From Desulforamulus ferrireducens (GTDB taxonomy: Bacteria; Bacillota; Desulfotomaculia; Desulfotomaculales; Desulfotomaculaceae), in NCBI RefSeq assembly GCF_002005145.1, contig NZ_CP019698.1, positions 1-64,000 of the forward strand: a stretch of 64,000 nt of DNA. The letters run 5' to 3'. Positions 35,992 through 45,088 of the stretch are shown here, one piece after another; position 1 is the stretch's first letter; the number at the start of each line of letters is the position of its first letter. A program made the position numbers and the translations under genes. Below the pieces are notes generated by a model that saw only the letters and a program-made list of their open reading frames with translations, ran no database searches and was not told the DNA's origin.

Positions 35992-36108
35992 TCAATTTTG
36001 AAAAATAGTGTTCCTGATTACGAATACTATAATGCGTCTATGGCCTCTTGTCAACTAAAAACACTGTATACATAAAAAGCAGTTGCCATTAGGGGATGAT
36101 GTGCAACT

Positions 36109-36412
36109 GGCCATCGGCCATCAGCCATCGGCCTTAAGACAGAGGCTTTTGGCCTTTAGCCTTTGGCCTTTTTGAGAACCTCTCTGGGGGGTGGCGGCAG
36201 AGGAGGGAGTTGGATATAAAACTCTGTGTAACTCCCCCAGGCGCTACGCACCAGCCACCTCAGCGAGAGGGCTTAAATATGGCCACCTATCCATGGGAAT
36301 ATGTTACAAGTACTAGATTTATTCCAACCAAGCCAATGGCTAACAGCCAAAGGCCTTTGGCTGTTGGCCAAAAAAGGGAAGCATCGCTAAACAGTAGTTA
36401 TGCGACACTTCC
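36109..36412 (+). repeat. Interspersed repeat, copy D
   Basis: GGCCATCGGCCATCAGCC at the left, GGTGGCGGCAGAGGAGGGAG in the centre, ACTCCCCCAGGCGC, then GCCAATGGC motifs and the terminator hairpin. It is the most diverged of the four copies. It accounts for the gap between the TrmB-like gene and the ferredoxin-nitroreductase gene. Confidence 0.8.
36371..36412 (-). terminator. Terminator after the ferredoxin-nitroreductase gene
   Basis: Minus strand GGGAAGTGTCGC...GCGATGCTTCCC then TTTTTTGG; GTGTCGC-arm family, right end of repeat copy D. Confidence 0.85.
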
Positions 36413-36434
36413 CTTTCATTTACTCCCCTTTGCT

Positions 36435-37238
36435 TTACTTCCAAGTTACCTGTAGGGGATTTCGATTAACTAACCGCGAATAATGGTACTTGGGGTAACC
36501 AACCATGATGGCGCCCACAATACCGATCCCTTCTTCAATTTCCAGCTGCCGATAAACCTCGGGATAACCGGTGGCAGCACACATTTCAAAGAAACCGGCC
36601 CAACAGGAGCCCAGGCCCAGGGTGGGAGCATATAACTCCACATAGGCTAGAGAAAACCGTGCGTTATCGTGTCCCAGGGGGAAGTTTTTGGGTGCCGTGG
36701 CTATTACCACTGCCGGAGCACCTCGGAAAATTAAATCCCGCCCGGTCTTGCGATACTCCTGTACAATCCCAGTGTAGGCCTTGGCCCAGGGTGACCCGCT
36801 ACTGATTTGTTCCTCCATCCACTGTACAGTTAAGGCCGTAAGCTGCCGCAGTAAATCTTTGTTTTGCACAACGATATAGGATAAGCCTTGGGAGTTACCC
36901 CCGGAGGGAGCAAACCGAGCAATATCCAGGAGCTGCAGCATTTTTTCCCGCGGTACAGCTTCCTCTTTGTAAGTCCTAATGGAGCGGCGGGAACGCAAAA
37001 AATGGGCTGCGGTTTGTGGGTCCAGCACAGGATAATTATCCCGGGGTACTTGCTCACGCAAAGGCACCAGTTCATGGTCTAAGGCACCCAGGGGACAAAC
37101 AGCTACGCAGTGACCACATTTAATACAAGCCGTTGGGTAAAGTAATTGGGGACCATTCTCTCCCATGTCTATAATACGTACCGGGCAGCACTCAGCACAG
37201 ATACCGCATTTGCTGCAATCTTCATGAACCATTAACAA
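36435..37238 (-). CDS. Ferredoxin-domain nitroreductase
   Basis: A 267-residue fusion. Two 4Fe-4S motifs, CSKCGICAECCP and CIKCGHCVAVCP, lie in residues 8-55. An FMN nitroreductase domain (about 75-265) begins RSRRSIRTYKEE and contains ARFAPSGGNSQ. Such proteins are common in anaerobes and reduce flavin-dependent substrates using ferredoxin-type clusters; the physiological substrate is unknown. The TTG start has GGAGGG upstream. Monocistronic. Confidence 0.88.
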   Translation of the reverse strand: MLMVHEDCSKCGICAECCPVRIIDMGENGPQLLYPTACIKCGHCVAVCPLGALDHELVPLREQVPRDNYPVLDPQTAAHFLRSRRSIRTYKEEAVPREKMLQLLDIARFAPSGGNSQGLSYIVVQNKDLLRQLTALTVQWMEEQISSGSPWAKAYTGIVQEYRKTGRDLIFRGAPAVVIATAPKNFPLGHDNARFSLAYVELYAPTLGLGSCWAGFFEMCAATGYPEVYRQLEIEEGIGIVGAIMVGYPKYHYSRLVNRNPLQVTWK

Positions 37239-37262
37239 CTGGCAAAACCCTCCATCCTATTA

Positions 37263-37529
37263 TTATTGTTTCTGTTTATCAAGGGAGTACACAAATAGCA
37301 ATACTTCAGCAATCATACTATATAGTTCAGGTGGTATTTCATCCCCTAAGGAGACATGGGAAAGCATTTCTGCTAAGACAGCATCCTCATAGACCGGTAC
37401 GGCATTTTCTTCTGCCAACTGCAATATATGTTCAGCCAAAGGCCCCTGTCCCGCTGCTACAACCTTGGGAGCATGGTCTGCTTCTTGGTTGTAACGCAAG
37501 GCAACTGCCTTTTTCCCTTCCCTTACCAT
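37263..37529 (-). CDS. FlhB C-terminal-domain-like protein (EscU/YscU/HrcU family)
   Basis: An 88-residue protein equal to the cytoplasmic tail of the flagellar export switch FlhB: KKAVALRYNQEADHAPKVVAAG and an ALAEHI-like helix, then AVPVYEDAVLAEML. The autocleavage NPTH motif and membrane part are absent. Stand-alone FlhB-tail proteins occur in many Firmicutes and can substitute for the FlhB C-terminal fragment. It is paired with a FliK-like gene immediately upstream. Confidence 0.88.
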   Translation of the reverse strand: MVREGKKAVALRYNQEADHAPKVVAAGQGPLAEHILQLAEENAVPVYEDAVLAEMLSHVSLGDEIPPELYSMIAEVLLFVYSLDKQKQ

Positions 37530-37544
37530 GTGCTCCGCCCTTTC

Positions 37545-39212
37545 CTAAATTTTAACATCTACCATTTGCAAATTACCATCCGAATTTTCTTTTTTTAATC
37601 CCCTGGGCGCCAGATTGGTTGTCAGGGGGCCCACTTGCCAGGCACAGCTATGCAAATGATAACCCCTGTGGGCCAAGGAATCCTGCAATTTAGGCCAGGA
37701 CTGTTGCAATAAATTGGCCACCCATTCCTCGGTAACCTTGCCACCTGCAATAATCTCCTTATTTCTTACCTTAAACTCTAAGAATAACGGACCCATACGG
37801 CGGGTATTAAGCAGCAGCGCCATAGTAAAATGCTTCGGGTCAATGTCTTTACGGGAGGCATTGTCCTTAATTATTCTTAACTGCCCCCAGCTTTGCTGCT
37901 CATCTTGTTTAATAAAGGGTAGATTAAAATACAAAAACTCCTGTGGCCCCTCTGCCTTGTTTAGTGTTTGCCAAACTTGCTGGCCCAGCAGTTCAGTTTT
38001 AATGGCAGTTCCCTCTTGCGCCAGCTTTTTTATCTGGGGTAATTCACTAAATTCTTGAGCCTTATTGATACTTTTAATAAGTCTGCTTAATAACTGTACC
38101 AAGTTAAGGGTATCAGCATCCCTGGGACTAAATTTCCCCTCCCCTAGCAACTGCTTTAACTCCTGCGTAACAGGTGCACTTTGCTCAGTATCAGATGGTA
38201 AATGGGCTAACTTTATGCCTTGCTGGATGTTTTCTGCCGTCCTTGTATCTTGACCTATCTCGCTGGTTAGCAATAATCCTTGAGCCTGGTTGATACTTTT
38301 CATAAATCTACTAAATAACTTTACCAGGTTAAGGGCATCTGCATCCCTGGGACTGAATTTTATCTCCCCGAGCAGCTGCTTAAGCTCCGGTGCAATCCTT
38401 TGCTCAGTATCAGAGGGTATAAGAGGTGGCTTTATGCCTTGTTTGGTACTTTCCCTATCCCAAGGTTGTCCAAGCTCATCGGTTGGTAGCTTATCCGGGA
38501 CAGTCAGGGGATTTTCCATCTTATTCCCGAGTTTCTGTACGTCTTTATCTACCAAGCCAATCAATTGAGAATTGAGCAGAACCCTTAACTGCTCTGTAAT
38601 TTTTGCCCTGCCCTGTTGAGGTGTAAGGGCTATGCTTCGCAAATACTCCTGGATTTTCTGCAAGGGTTCGTGAATTTCCCTGGCTGGCAAGGTGAGCGGT
38701 GGCCTGTCTCCCCCAACATGGCCGGCGGTTTGGTCGGGTAGTTCTGCTTGCACCCGTGCCAGGGCTTTTGCCAACTGATTAATAAATGCTTGTATTTTGG
38801 CATAGGTACCCTGGGGAAAATTATGGCTATCCTTGAGAAAGGCATGTACTGAGTTAAGCAGCACCGGCTCGGGCGGTATGCCCAGTTTAATCCCCAGCAC
38901 AGCTTTTTCAATATTTTCCGGGGTATCATCACCTAATTTGCGTAATATAATTTCCGCCATTTGAAAGGAGGAGGCCTTGATGGGAATCTCCTGCTGCACA
39001 AATTCCTTCAGCAACTTCCTCTGCAAAGGGGTGTCCTTAATTTGCAATTGTTCAGGAAGCCTTTGCATTAATTCTTCCTGGTCCACGGGTTGAGGCACTT
39101 CTTCCTTGGGCCAACTCAAACCCTGTACCTCTACCTTCGCCAGTTGTTGATTTTGTTGACTATTTAGAACCATACCCTTAATCACAGGTAATTCCAAAGG
39201 CTTCATTTCCAT
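37545..39212 (-). CDS. FliK-like hook-length control protein with an internal duplication
   Basis: About 555 residues, Gln- and Leu-rich, low in aromatic residues until the C-terminus. The last 140 residues (EFLYFNLPFI, WGQLRIIKD, GPLFLEFKVRNKEIIAGG) resemble the FliK C-terminal domain. A segment of about 55 residues containing PSDTEQ, ELKQLLGE, KFSPRDAD and SINQAQ occurs twice with a 73-residue period (about 258-311 and 331-386). The ATG at 39212 is preferred to the TTG at 39233. It was probably a length-control or ruler protein acting with the FlhB-tail protein. Confidence 0.65.
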   Translation of the reverse strand: MEMKPLELPVIKGMVLNSQQNQQLAKVEVQGLSWPKEEVPQPVDQEELMQRLPEQLQIKDTPLQRKLLKEFVQQEIPIKASSFQMAEIILRKLGDDTPENIEKAVLGIKLGIPPEPVLLNSVHAFLKDSHNFPQGTYAKIQAFINQLAKALARVQAELPDQTAGHVGGDRPPLTLPAREIHEPLQKIQEYLRSIALTPQQGRAKITEQLRVLLNSQLIGLVDKDVQKLGNKMENPLTVPDKLPTDELGQPWDRESTKQGIKPPLIPSDTEQRIAPELKQLLGEIKFSPRDADALNLVKLFSRFMKSINQAQGLLLTSEIGQDTRTAENIQQGIKLAHLPSDTEQSAPVTQELKQLLGEGKFSPRDADTLNLVQLLSRLIKSINKAQEFSELPQIKKLAQEGTAIKTELLGQQVWQTLNKAEGPQEFLYFNLPFIKQDEQQSWGQLRIIKDNASRKDIDPKHFTMALLLNTRRMGPLFLEFKVRNKEIIAGGKVTEEWVANLLQQSWPKLQDSLAHRGYHLHSCAWQVGPLTTNLAPRGLKKENSDGNLQMVDVKI

Positions 39213-39386
39213 AATACCCGCCCCATTTGCCAATTAGTTTACTATAGTATCGGTCGAAAACAAGCACGGGTTAATGCCCAGGGATTTATAATATGTATTT
39301 ACAAATAAGAAATAGGCGATTTACAATTATTAGAAATAACGGCTGGAAGTGACTACATGCTTTAAAATTAAGTAGGGGGAACCAAA

Positions 39387-39599
39387 ATGAGTTTGATAAA
39401 ATTTTTAAATGAAATAGCCGTTTATCTGAGTTATTCCGGTATAGGTGTTTTGTTAATAGGCCTTAGTGATTTATTTGCAGAAAAGGATAAAAGAATTGGT
39501 ATTTTAAGTAAAGTTATTGGTAGCATGCTGTTGATATTAGGGTTATTTTTGTTTGTAATGAAAATTGTAGATAAAATATATATATTTATTTTTCATTAA
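39387..39599 (+). CDS. Small two-span membrane protein, unknown
   Basis: A 70-residue protein with an excellent AGGGGGA ribosome site. Hydrophobic helices at about 14-33 and 42-61 flank a charged loop (AEKDKRIG). It is AT-rich compared with its neighbours, alone on the plus strand, with no visible partner. I do not recognise it. Confidence 0.6.
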   Translation: MSLIKFLNEIAVYLSYSGIGVLLIGLSDLFAEKDKRIGILSKVIGSMLLILGLFLFVMKIVDKIYIFIFH

Positions 39600-39640
39600 T
39601 AATTTAGACTATCAAGCCCATACATATCGAAGGACCCTCT

Positions 39641-40474
39641 CTAATATGCCAGGACTAACCCTACCCCCACCTCTTTAACCTCTGCCGCCCGGGCCAGGCG
39701 TATTTTAGAAGCCAAATCGGTACAATGACCGGCGTAAATACTGTGAACCTGGCATTGCTTAAGGAAATCTGCTGTTTTCCTTAATACTTCTTCCTCCGGA
39801 TTAAGTAGATGAAAGCCGCCAATAATATCGTACACCCTTGGCTCCTGGCAGACCCTTTGGGCATAAGCCACAATATTACAAATGCCCGAGTGGGAGCAGC
39901 CTGTCACAATGATTAACCCCCGATCTGACTTGTAAGCCAGGGCAGAATCATCAAGTAAATAATCCTCCTCCCAGGTGCCGTCCCGCCAGGTTTTACCCAG
40001 AGGATGACGGGCCTCAAAGTTATTATTTCTTGCTATTTTCCCTAAAAAAACCAGCCTGTCAGTAAGCCATAGCGGTCCTTCACTGGGTCGGACAGAAAAG
40101 GTTTTTTGCAGTTGCTCCACCGACAGCATTATCCCTACCTCAACCCCATCAACTTGCTTGGCTAAAAAAGCATCCGGGTGGGCTATTAGCACAGGTTGCG
40201 TACATTTTTGCCCCTCACACCTGGCCTCGGTATATAACCTAACCAACTGGTTCAAGCCCCAGGTATGATCATTATGACCGTGGGATAGTACAATGCCGGT
40301 TAAGTCCTGCAAACTTAGGCCCATTTTGCCGGCATTTTTTAGTAAAACACCGGAGTAGCCGGTATCAAATAAATATTTCTTCCCAGCACACTCAATGAGA
40401 TAGGCTACCCCTGGTTCCCCGTAAAAGTAACGATCAATAAAGGTATTGTTATCCACTAAAACGGTTAGTTTCAT
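39641..40474 (-). CDS. MBL-fold metallohydrolase (DHPS-like subgroup)
   Basis: About 277 residues. The metal motif SHGHNDHTWG, then TGCSHSGICNIV and FHLLNPEEE with a C-terminal GHCTD, match archaeal and clostridial metallo-beta-lactamase-fold proteins annotated as dihydropterin-type synthases. AGGAGG four bases before the ATG at 40474 sets the start; the in-frame extension upstream is not needed. The substrate is unknown. Confidence 0.85.
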   Translation of the reverse strand: MKLTVLVDNNTFIDRYFYGEPGVAYLIECAGKKYLFDTGYSGVLLKNAGKMGLSLQDLTGIVLSHGHNDHTWGLNQLVRLYTEARCEGQKCTQPVLIAHPDAFLAKQVDGVEVGIMLSVEQLQKTFSVRPSEGPLWLTDRLVFLGKIARNNNFEARHPLGKTWRDGTWEEDYLLDDSALAYKSDRGLIIVTGCSHSGICNIVAYAQRVCQEPRVYDIIGGFHLLNPEEEVLRKTADFLKQCQVHSIYAGHCTDLASKIRLARAAEVKEVGVGLVLAY

Positions 40475-40530
40475 ACAACCTCCTATTACAGTCAATAATC
40501 GATAAAAGATCTTTCATGCTCTTAACAATA

Positions 40531-40570
40531 ATACCTAAATAGCCACCGGTTAGGCTATTTAGGTATTTTT
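40531..40570 (-). terminator. Terminator after the lipase-like gene
   Basis: AATACCTAAATAGCC...GGCTATTTAGGTATT, a 15-bp stem. The plus strand has TTTTTT and the minus strand ATTATTGTT, so it may work in both directions. Confidence 0.75.
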
Positions 40571-41229
40571 TAACTAAAGCTGCCCCTTTGTAAAAAGCGA
40601 TCAATAAACCGGGCAGTTTGGGGTTCCTTATGAATTACCAGGTGATCCAAGGGTAAGACTAGAAAGTCCTTCAGCCCGGCCAGGCGGACAGATGCCACTG
40701 TCACTCTGCCATCATTTTCTCCCTTTAATAAATGACCCAGCAGAAGATTGTTCTTACTACCTGCTATAGCACCTATTTCCACCGGCAGATGGCTTACAGC
40801 CGGCAATTTCCTCACCTGCTTACTTTGTAAAGAAGCCAGGGTTTTAAAAATAGCCGGGAGAAGCGGGCAATATCTGCCTGCTAAGTCAGCCAGTTCACTA
40901 CCCTGGTTTGGTGTGGCCACTAAAACACAGCGGCCTATATTACGACCATACCTTGTCTGGGCCAGCCAACTACGGATAACCAGGCCACCGGTACTATGTC
41001 CCACCAGGTGGATTTTTTCCTCACTGGCTAAATGGGAAAACTTGGCCGCAAATAATCCCTCCAGCATGGCCACACTCTTGGTCAGGGGCTGAAAGGTCAG
41101 GGATAAACTAACCAATATCCCTTCATAGCCTAATTTAGCCAGGTGTCCTTGTAACGCCTGCATATCCCGGGCATCTCGCATAAAACCATGGATTAGAATT
41201 ACCCGCTTGTTCCCAGACAACCGGCTCAT
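40570..41229 (-). CDS. Alpha/beta-hydrolase (lipase/esterase-like)
   Basis: A 219-residue hydrolase. It shows VILIHGFMRD near the start (oxyanion region), LVGHSTGGLVIRSWL with catalytic Ser at about 78, ATPNQGSELADL and DHLVIHKEP with the catalytic His. It resembles triacylglycerol-lipase-like proteins. No signal peptide. The ATG at 41229 lies immediately after AAAGGGG; a TTG three codons on has better spacing. The nitroreductase gene is just upstream. Confidence 0.85.
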   Translation of the reverse strand: MSRLSGNKRVILIHGFMRDARDMQALQGHLAKLGYEGILVSLSLTFQPLTKSVAMLEGLFAAKFSHLASEEKIHLVGHSTGGLVIRSWLAQTRYGRNIGRCVLVATPNQGSELADLAGRYCPLLPAIFKTLASLQSKQVRKLPAVSHLPVEIGAIAGSKNNLLLGHLLKGENDGRVTVASVRLAGLKDFLVLPLDHLVIHKEPQTARFIDRFLQRGSFS

Positions 41230-41241
41230 CCCCTTTGAGAG

Positions 41242-41784
41242 CTATTTCTGAAAGTCGTAGGGCTTTGGGTAGCCGTTAATAAAGACTTTATGATACTTTA
41301 GCTCTTCCTCCCGCCGAGGAGCCTTGGTCTCTGCGGGATAACCAATGCTCACGATGGCTTCCACCTTCATTTCCTCCGGTATGTTTAAAACCCGCCGGAC
41401 ATATTCCTCTGAGCTCATGTCCTCACTATGTTTTCTTTCCCGAATTTGTATCCAGCAGGAACCCAAGCCCAGGGACTCGGCCACCAATTGAATTAGGATG
41501 GTGGCAATGGAGGTATCCTCAATCCACACATCACATACCTGTGGGTTAGCCAGCACCACAATGGCCAGGGGTGCCTGCTTTAAAAAGGATGAACCTGCCT
41601 GTTTAGCCCTGGCCAGCTGCTGGAGGAGTTGTTTATCGGTGACAACAATAAATTCCCAGGGGTCCAGGCTTCTTGAGGAAGGTGCCAGCAGGGCCCCCTG
41701 TAATAGTTGATTAATCTTTTCAGTTTCAACTTCCTGATTCTTGTATTTTCTAATACTTCTCCGCTTTTTAAGTAATGTCAACAT
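41242..41784 (-). CDS. Nitroreductase-family protein
   Basis: About 180 residues, FMN-binding nitroreductase type: LLKKRRSIRKYKNQEVE, LLAPSSRSLDPWEFIVV and ESLGLGSCWIQIRERKHSE. The ATG at 41784 with AAAGGTGGG nine bases upstream is chosen over the GTG at 41796. It is unlike the ferredoxin-fused homologue at 36435 and has no cluster motifs. It may form a two-gene unit with the downstream hydrolase. Confidence 0.85.
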   Translation of the reverse strand: MLTLLKKRRSIRKYKNQEVETEKINQLLQGALLAPSSRSLDPWEFIVVTDKQLLQQLARAKQAGSSFLKQAPLAIVVLANPQVCDVWIEDTSIATILIQLVAESLGLGSCWIQIRERKHSEDMSSEEYVRRVLNIPEEMKVEAIVSIGYPAETKAPRREEELKYHKVFINGYPKPYDFQK

Positions 41785-41887
41785 CAGGCATCCCACCTTT
41801 TCCTTACTTTTTTCAACTTACCAAAGGAGCGTACCCCAGTTGTCTTCCATCTATGCCCAAGTATAGCTTAAAATTTATCCGGCTGCC

Positions 41888-41940
41888 AGTACTCAAAAAG
41901 GCAACAATGCGTTGGACGTCCGCCAACGCATTGTTGCCTT
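41888..41940 (-). terminator. Terminator after the methyl-accepting chemotaxis gene
   Basis: An uninterrupted 18-bp stem AAGGCAACAATGCGTTGG / CCAACGCATTGTTGCCTT with a 7-base loop, then TTTGAGT on the minus strand. Confidence 0.85.
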
Positions 41941-41944
41941 TAAT

Positions 41945-43867
41945 TTATACCTTGAATTTTTCTACCAAACTACTTAACTCTTTAGCCAATTTCTCCAAAG
42001 ACTCGGAGGTTGCTGATACTTCCTCCATAGAAGCTGTTTGTTCTTCAGCCGCTGCCGCAACATTCTGCACGCCCGAATTTAATTCCTCGGTTGCCGCCAC
42101 CACCTGAGCTATTTGCTGGGCTAAGCCCTCTACATCCTCTGCGATGCGGGAGAACTTATGGCCTAACTCCTGGACCAGCAGAGAACCGTTTTGCACAGTG
42201 GTAACATTCTCATTAATTTGGGTTTCTGCCCTTTGGGCTTCTGTCTGCACAGAGGCAATTAGCCCATTAATTTGTTTGGTAGCGCCCGCCGTCTGTTCTG
42301 CCAGCCTGCGCACCTCATCGGCCACCACCGCAAACCCACGACCCTGCTCACCGGCCCGGGCTGCCTCAATGGCAGCATTTAAAGCCAGCAGGTTGGTTTG
42401 GTCGGCAATGCCGGTGATTAGCTCGACAATTTGATTGATTTCCTGGGACCTCTGGCTCAGACCCTGTATGACACCGGCAACACTTCTGGTAGAGTCAGTT
42501 ATTTCTTGCATTTGTTCGTTAACCTTGGCTATCTCCCTGCCGCCCTCCTGGGCCAGTGCCGCGGAGGTTTTAGACACGTTGGAGACATCATCCATGTTAG
42601 CCGCCACATTCTCCACCGTTGCGGAAATTTCATTCATGGTTGAGGCAGTTTCGATAGCCCCGGCCGAGGTTTGCGTCGCACTGGCATTCATTTGTTGGGC
42701 CGCTGTGGCCACTTGCCGCGATTTTTCAACTATTTCCTTAACCAGGACATTCATCTGGACAACCATATCTCTGAAGGCTTGCGCCAACAGGCCTATTTCA
42801 TCCTTAGTCTTAATGGGGTTATCCTGATTGATTTGTAAGTCTCCATCGGCAAAGCGCTGGGTTTCCTTTACCAGCATCTGGAGAGGATTGGTTATTTTCT
42901 TTGTTATAAGCCAATACAACACCAGGATTAATAAGATAATGGATACTACCGAGGAAAAGATGATGGTTTTCATATAATTGTTGATGACACTGGATATTTC
43001 ATGGCTGGGCATGGCCAAAACAATTTTTAATCCAGTTTCACCAACGGGAGCATAGGCCACATAATACTCCTGCCCTGTCATACTGACTTCGGCCAGCTCG
43101 TTTTTGTTACTGGCGAGGATTTTTTGTCCCAGGGCTTTAATACTCTCGTCCTGATCCTCAGTTATTTTCTCATTCAGGTTTTTGTCATTGTCCCGGTGAG
43201 CAAGGTAATAACCTTGTCCCGTCACAATAAAGGCGTAACCCTCTTCCCCCACTTTGATATTTCTTACGTAATTCTGCAATTCATCTATGTTGATATCACA
43301 GGTGGTAACACCTAAAATCCGGTCATCCTTAGTAATCAGGCTGGAGGTTGTGAGCATGAGCATACCGCTGACGGTATCCAAGTATGGCTCAGAATAAACC
43401 ACCCTTTGCTTACTTTTCAGGGTATCTTGATACCAATCATATTTAAAGTAATCATATTCCTCATTGCTGTAGTCCCAAGTTATCTGAATTTCGCCATTTT
43501 CTTTATAAACATAGGGTCCGTAATATTTTTGGTCGGGGTTAAAAGCATAGGGTTCAAACCAGAAACCCGCCCCAATGGCCATCTCTTCCGCAGTGATATA
43601 GGGTTTAATCATCTCTAACATATAGTCCGTGTTATAGGTGGACATGGCTTTAATGTTAGCTGCTAAGGAATAGCTGACCTTGCCTACATCCGCAATACGA
43701 TTGTTTAGATAGGCTGCTTCCTTTTCCACCTGATACTCTAAAATGGTATCAATATCCTGGGAGATAATCTTATTAAATTGGTACAAACCCAAACCTGTTT
43801 GGGCTGCAAAAACAATAATTACCACCGTAATGGCAGTGCCGATAAATAATCCTTTAATACTTTTCAT
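41945..43867 (-). CDS. Methyl-accepting chemotaxis protein with dCache sensor
   Basis: A 640-residue transmembrane receptor. Span 1 is at about 9-31 and an extracellular dCache domain at about 35-280 ([35 protein letters not shown]). Span 2 is at about 283-305, HAMP at 305-360, and a long signalling domain contains [20 protein letters not shown]. Such dCache domains often bind amino acids, amines or carboxylates. Its place beside the choline locus makes a quaternary amine ligand possible but unproven. AGGTGACAA precedes the ATG. Confidence 0.93.
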   Translation of the reverse strand: MKSIKGLFIGTAITVVIIVFAAQTGLGLYQFNKIISQDIDTILEYQVEKEAAYLNNRIADVGKVSYSLAANIKAMSTYNTDYMLEMIKPYITAEEMAIGAGFWFEPYAFNPDQKYYGPYVYKENGEIQITWDYSNEEYDYFKYDWYQDTLKSKQRVVYSEPYLDTVSGMLMLTTSSLITKDDRILGVTTCDINIDELQNYVRNIKVGEEGYAFIVTGQGYYLAHRDNDKNLNEKITEDQDESIKALGQKILASNKNELAEVSMTGQEYYVAYAPVGETGLKIVLAMPSHEISSVINNYMKTIIFSSVVSIILLILVLYWLITKKITNPLQMLVKETQRFADGDLQINQDNPIKTKDEIGLLAQAFRDMVVQMNVLVKEIVEKSRQVATAAQQMNASATQTSAGAIETASTMNEISATVENVAANMDDVSNVSKTSAALAQEGGREIAKVNEQMQEITDSTRSVAGVIQGLSQRSQEINQIVELITGIADQTNLLALNAAIEAARAGEQGRGFAVVADEVRRLAEQTAGATKQINGLIASVQTEAQRAETQINENVTTVQNGSLLVQELGHKFSRIAEDVEGLAQQIAQVVAATEELNSGVQNVAAAAEEQTASMEEVSATSESLEKLAKELSSLVEKFKV

Positions 43868-43890
43868 TTGTCACCTCAAAGAAGTTATTC

Positions 43891-44256
43891 CTAGTCATGC
43901 TGACTTCCCACGATGACGCCACTACTTTTTGCTGCTTCATTATGGCTAGGTCCATAAAAATTCAAGATGATAACCCCTATAATAATCAAGGCAATCCCCG
44001 TAACACTGGCAAGATTTACCTTTTCTTTCCAAATTAAGATGGAGATAATCACTGTGGCCACTGTTCCCAGGCCAGACCAAATGGCATAGGCTATATTTAG
44101 GGGAATGGTTTTCAGTGAAAGGGACAAAAAGAAAAAAGCCAGGGTAAAACATGCCAGCAAACCCACGGTTGGCAATAATTTGGAAAACCCATCCGAGGCT
44201 TTCAGTAGGGATGTCCCAATAAGCTCACTGACAATTGCCAAAAGGAGATAAGCCAT
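43891..44256 (-). CDS. SMR-family small multidrug/quaternary-amine transporter
   Basis: About 121 residues with four membrane helices. The conserved Glu is in IVSELIGTSLLKASDG (EmrE Glu14 equivalent), and NIAYAIWSGLGTVATVIIS is the SMR signature. The C-terminal tail is slightly extended. The ATG at 44256 is spaced eight bases from GGAGAG. SMR proteins move cationic amines by proton exchange. Placed next to the regulators of the choline lyase operon, it might handle choline or trimethylamine; that is inference. Confidence 0.85.
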   Translation of the reverse strand: MAYLLLAIVSELIGTSLLKASDGFSKLLPTVGLLACFTLAFFFLSLSLKTIPLNIAYAIWSGLGTVATVIISILIWKEKVNLASVTGIALIIIGVIILNFYGPSHNEAAKSSGVIVGSQHD

Positions 44257-44314
44257 ATATTCCACTCTCCGTATCCGATTGTTAATGATCTATAACTATA
44301 ACTGGAACCGGAAC

Positions 44315-45088
44315 TCAGTCACTGTTTGTCTGGTTGCCTAAATGTTTTCTTCTGTAAGCCTTGGGGGTCATTTTCATATGCTGAACAAATACACGATTAA
44401 AATAGGAGGGATCGGTAAAACCACACTCACTGGAAATTCGATAGGCTGGATAGTTGGTGGTTTCCAGTAGTTTACAAGCATGCTCAATCTTTAGTTTGTT
44501 GACATAATCGATAAAGGTTACTCCAACTTCTTTTTTAAATATCCTGCTAAAATACTGGGGATTCAAATATACATAGGACGAAACCTCTTGCAAGGGTAGC
44601 TTTTGCTTAAAATTATCGTGAATGTATTGCTTGGCCTTTTCAATCAGATCCTTTTGGTCTGTCTTTAGTTCGTCAGTTTCCTCATCAGGTGTCGCCTCGG
44701 TTTGGCTGGGGGAAGTAGCTAAGGTAGTTAACAATCTCTGAAATACCTGCCTAAAAACAGCGGGCTTAACCGGTTTAAGCAAGTATTCCTCAACGCGCAG
44801 ACGAATGGCCTCCTGGGCATAATTAAAATCCGAATAGGCGGATATGATTAACACCCGCGCCTGAGGAAGGAATTTCCTAATCTCCTGCAAGGTCTTGAGA
44901 CCGTCCATTTCAAGAATGTGAATATCCATGACAATAATGTCCGGTCGATACTGCTTGGCTAATTTAACAGCCTGCAGCCCACTTTGACAGGTAAATACCT
45001 TATCCTGGGGAGAAAGTTCTTCCACCACAACGGATTTAAGAAACTCCAATTCCAGTAATTCGTCTTCCACAATTAAAACTACACTCAT
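44315..45088 (-). CDS. AraC-type response regulator
   Basis: About 257 residues. A receiver domain at 1-120 has VEDELLELEFLK and phospho-acceptor Asp in IIVMDIHILEMDG. An AraC HTH pair at the C-terminus reads YVYLNPQYFSRIFKKEVGV and SECGFTDPSYFNRVF. The ATG overlaps the TGA of the sensor-kinase gene (ATGA). It is the YesN-type partner of the kinase upstream and the probable activator of the microcompartment operon. Confidence 0.92.
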   Translation of the reverse strand: MSVVLIVEDELLELEFLKSVVVEELSPQDKVFTCQSGLQAVKLAKQYRPDIIVMDIHILEMDGLKTLQEIRKFLPQARVLIISAYSDFNYAQEAIRLRVEEYLLKPVKPAVFRQVFQRLLTTLATSPSQTEATPDEETDELKTDQKDLIEKAKQYIHDNFKQKLPLQEVSSYVYLNPQYFSRIFKKEVGVTFIDYVNKLKIEHACKLLETTNYPAYRISSECGFTDPSYFNRVFVQHMKMTPKAYRRKHLGNQTNSD

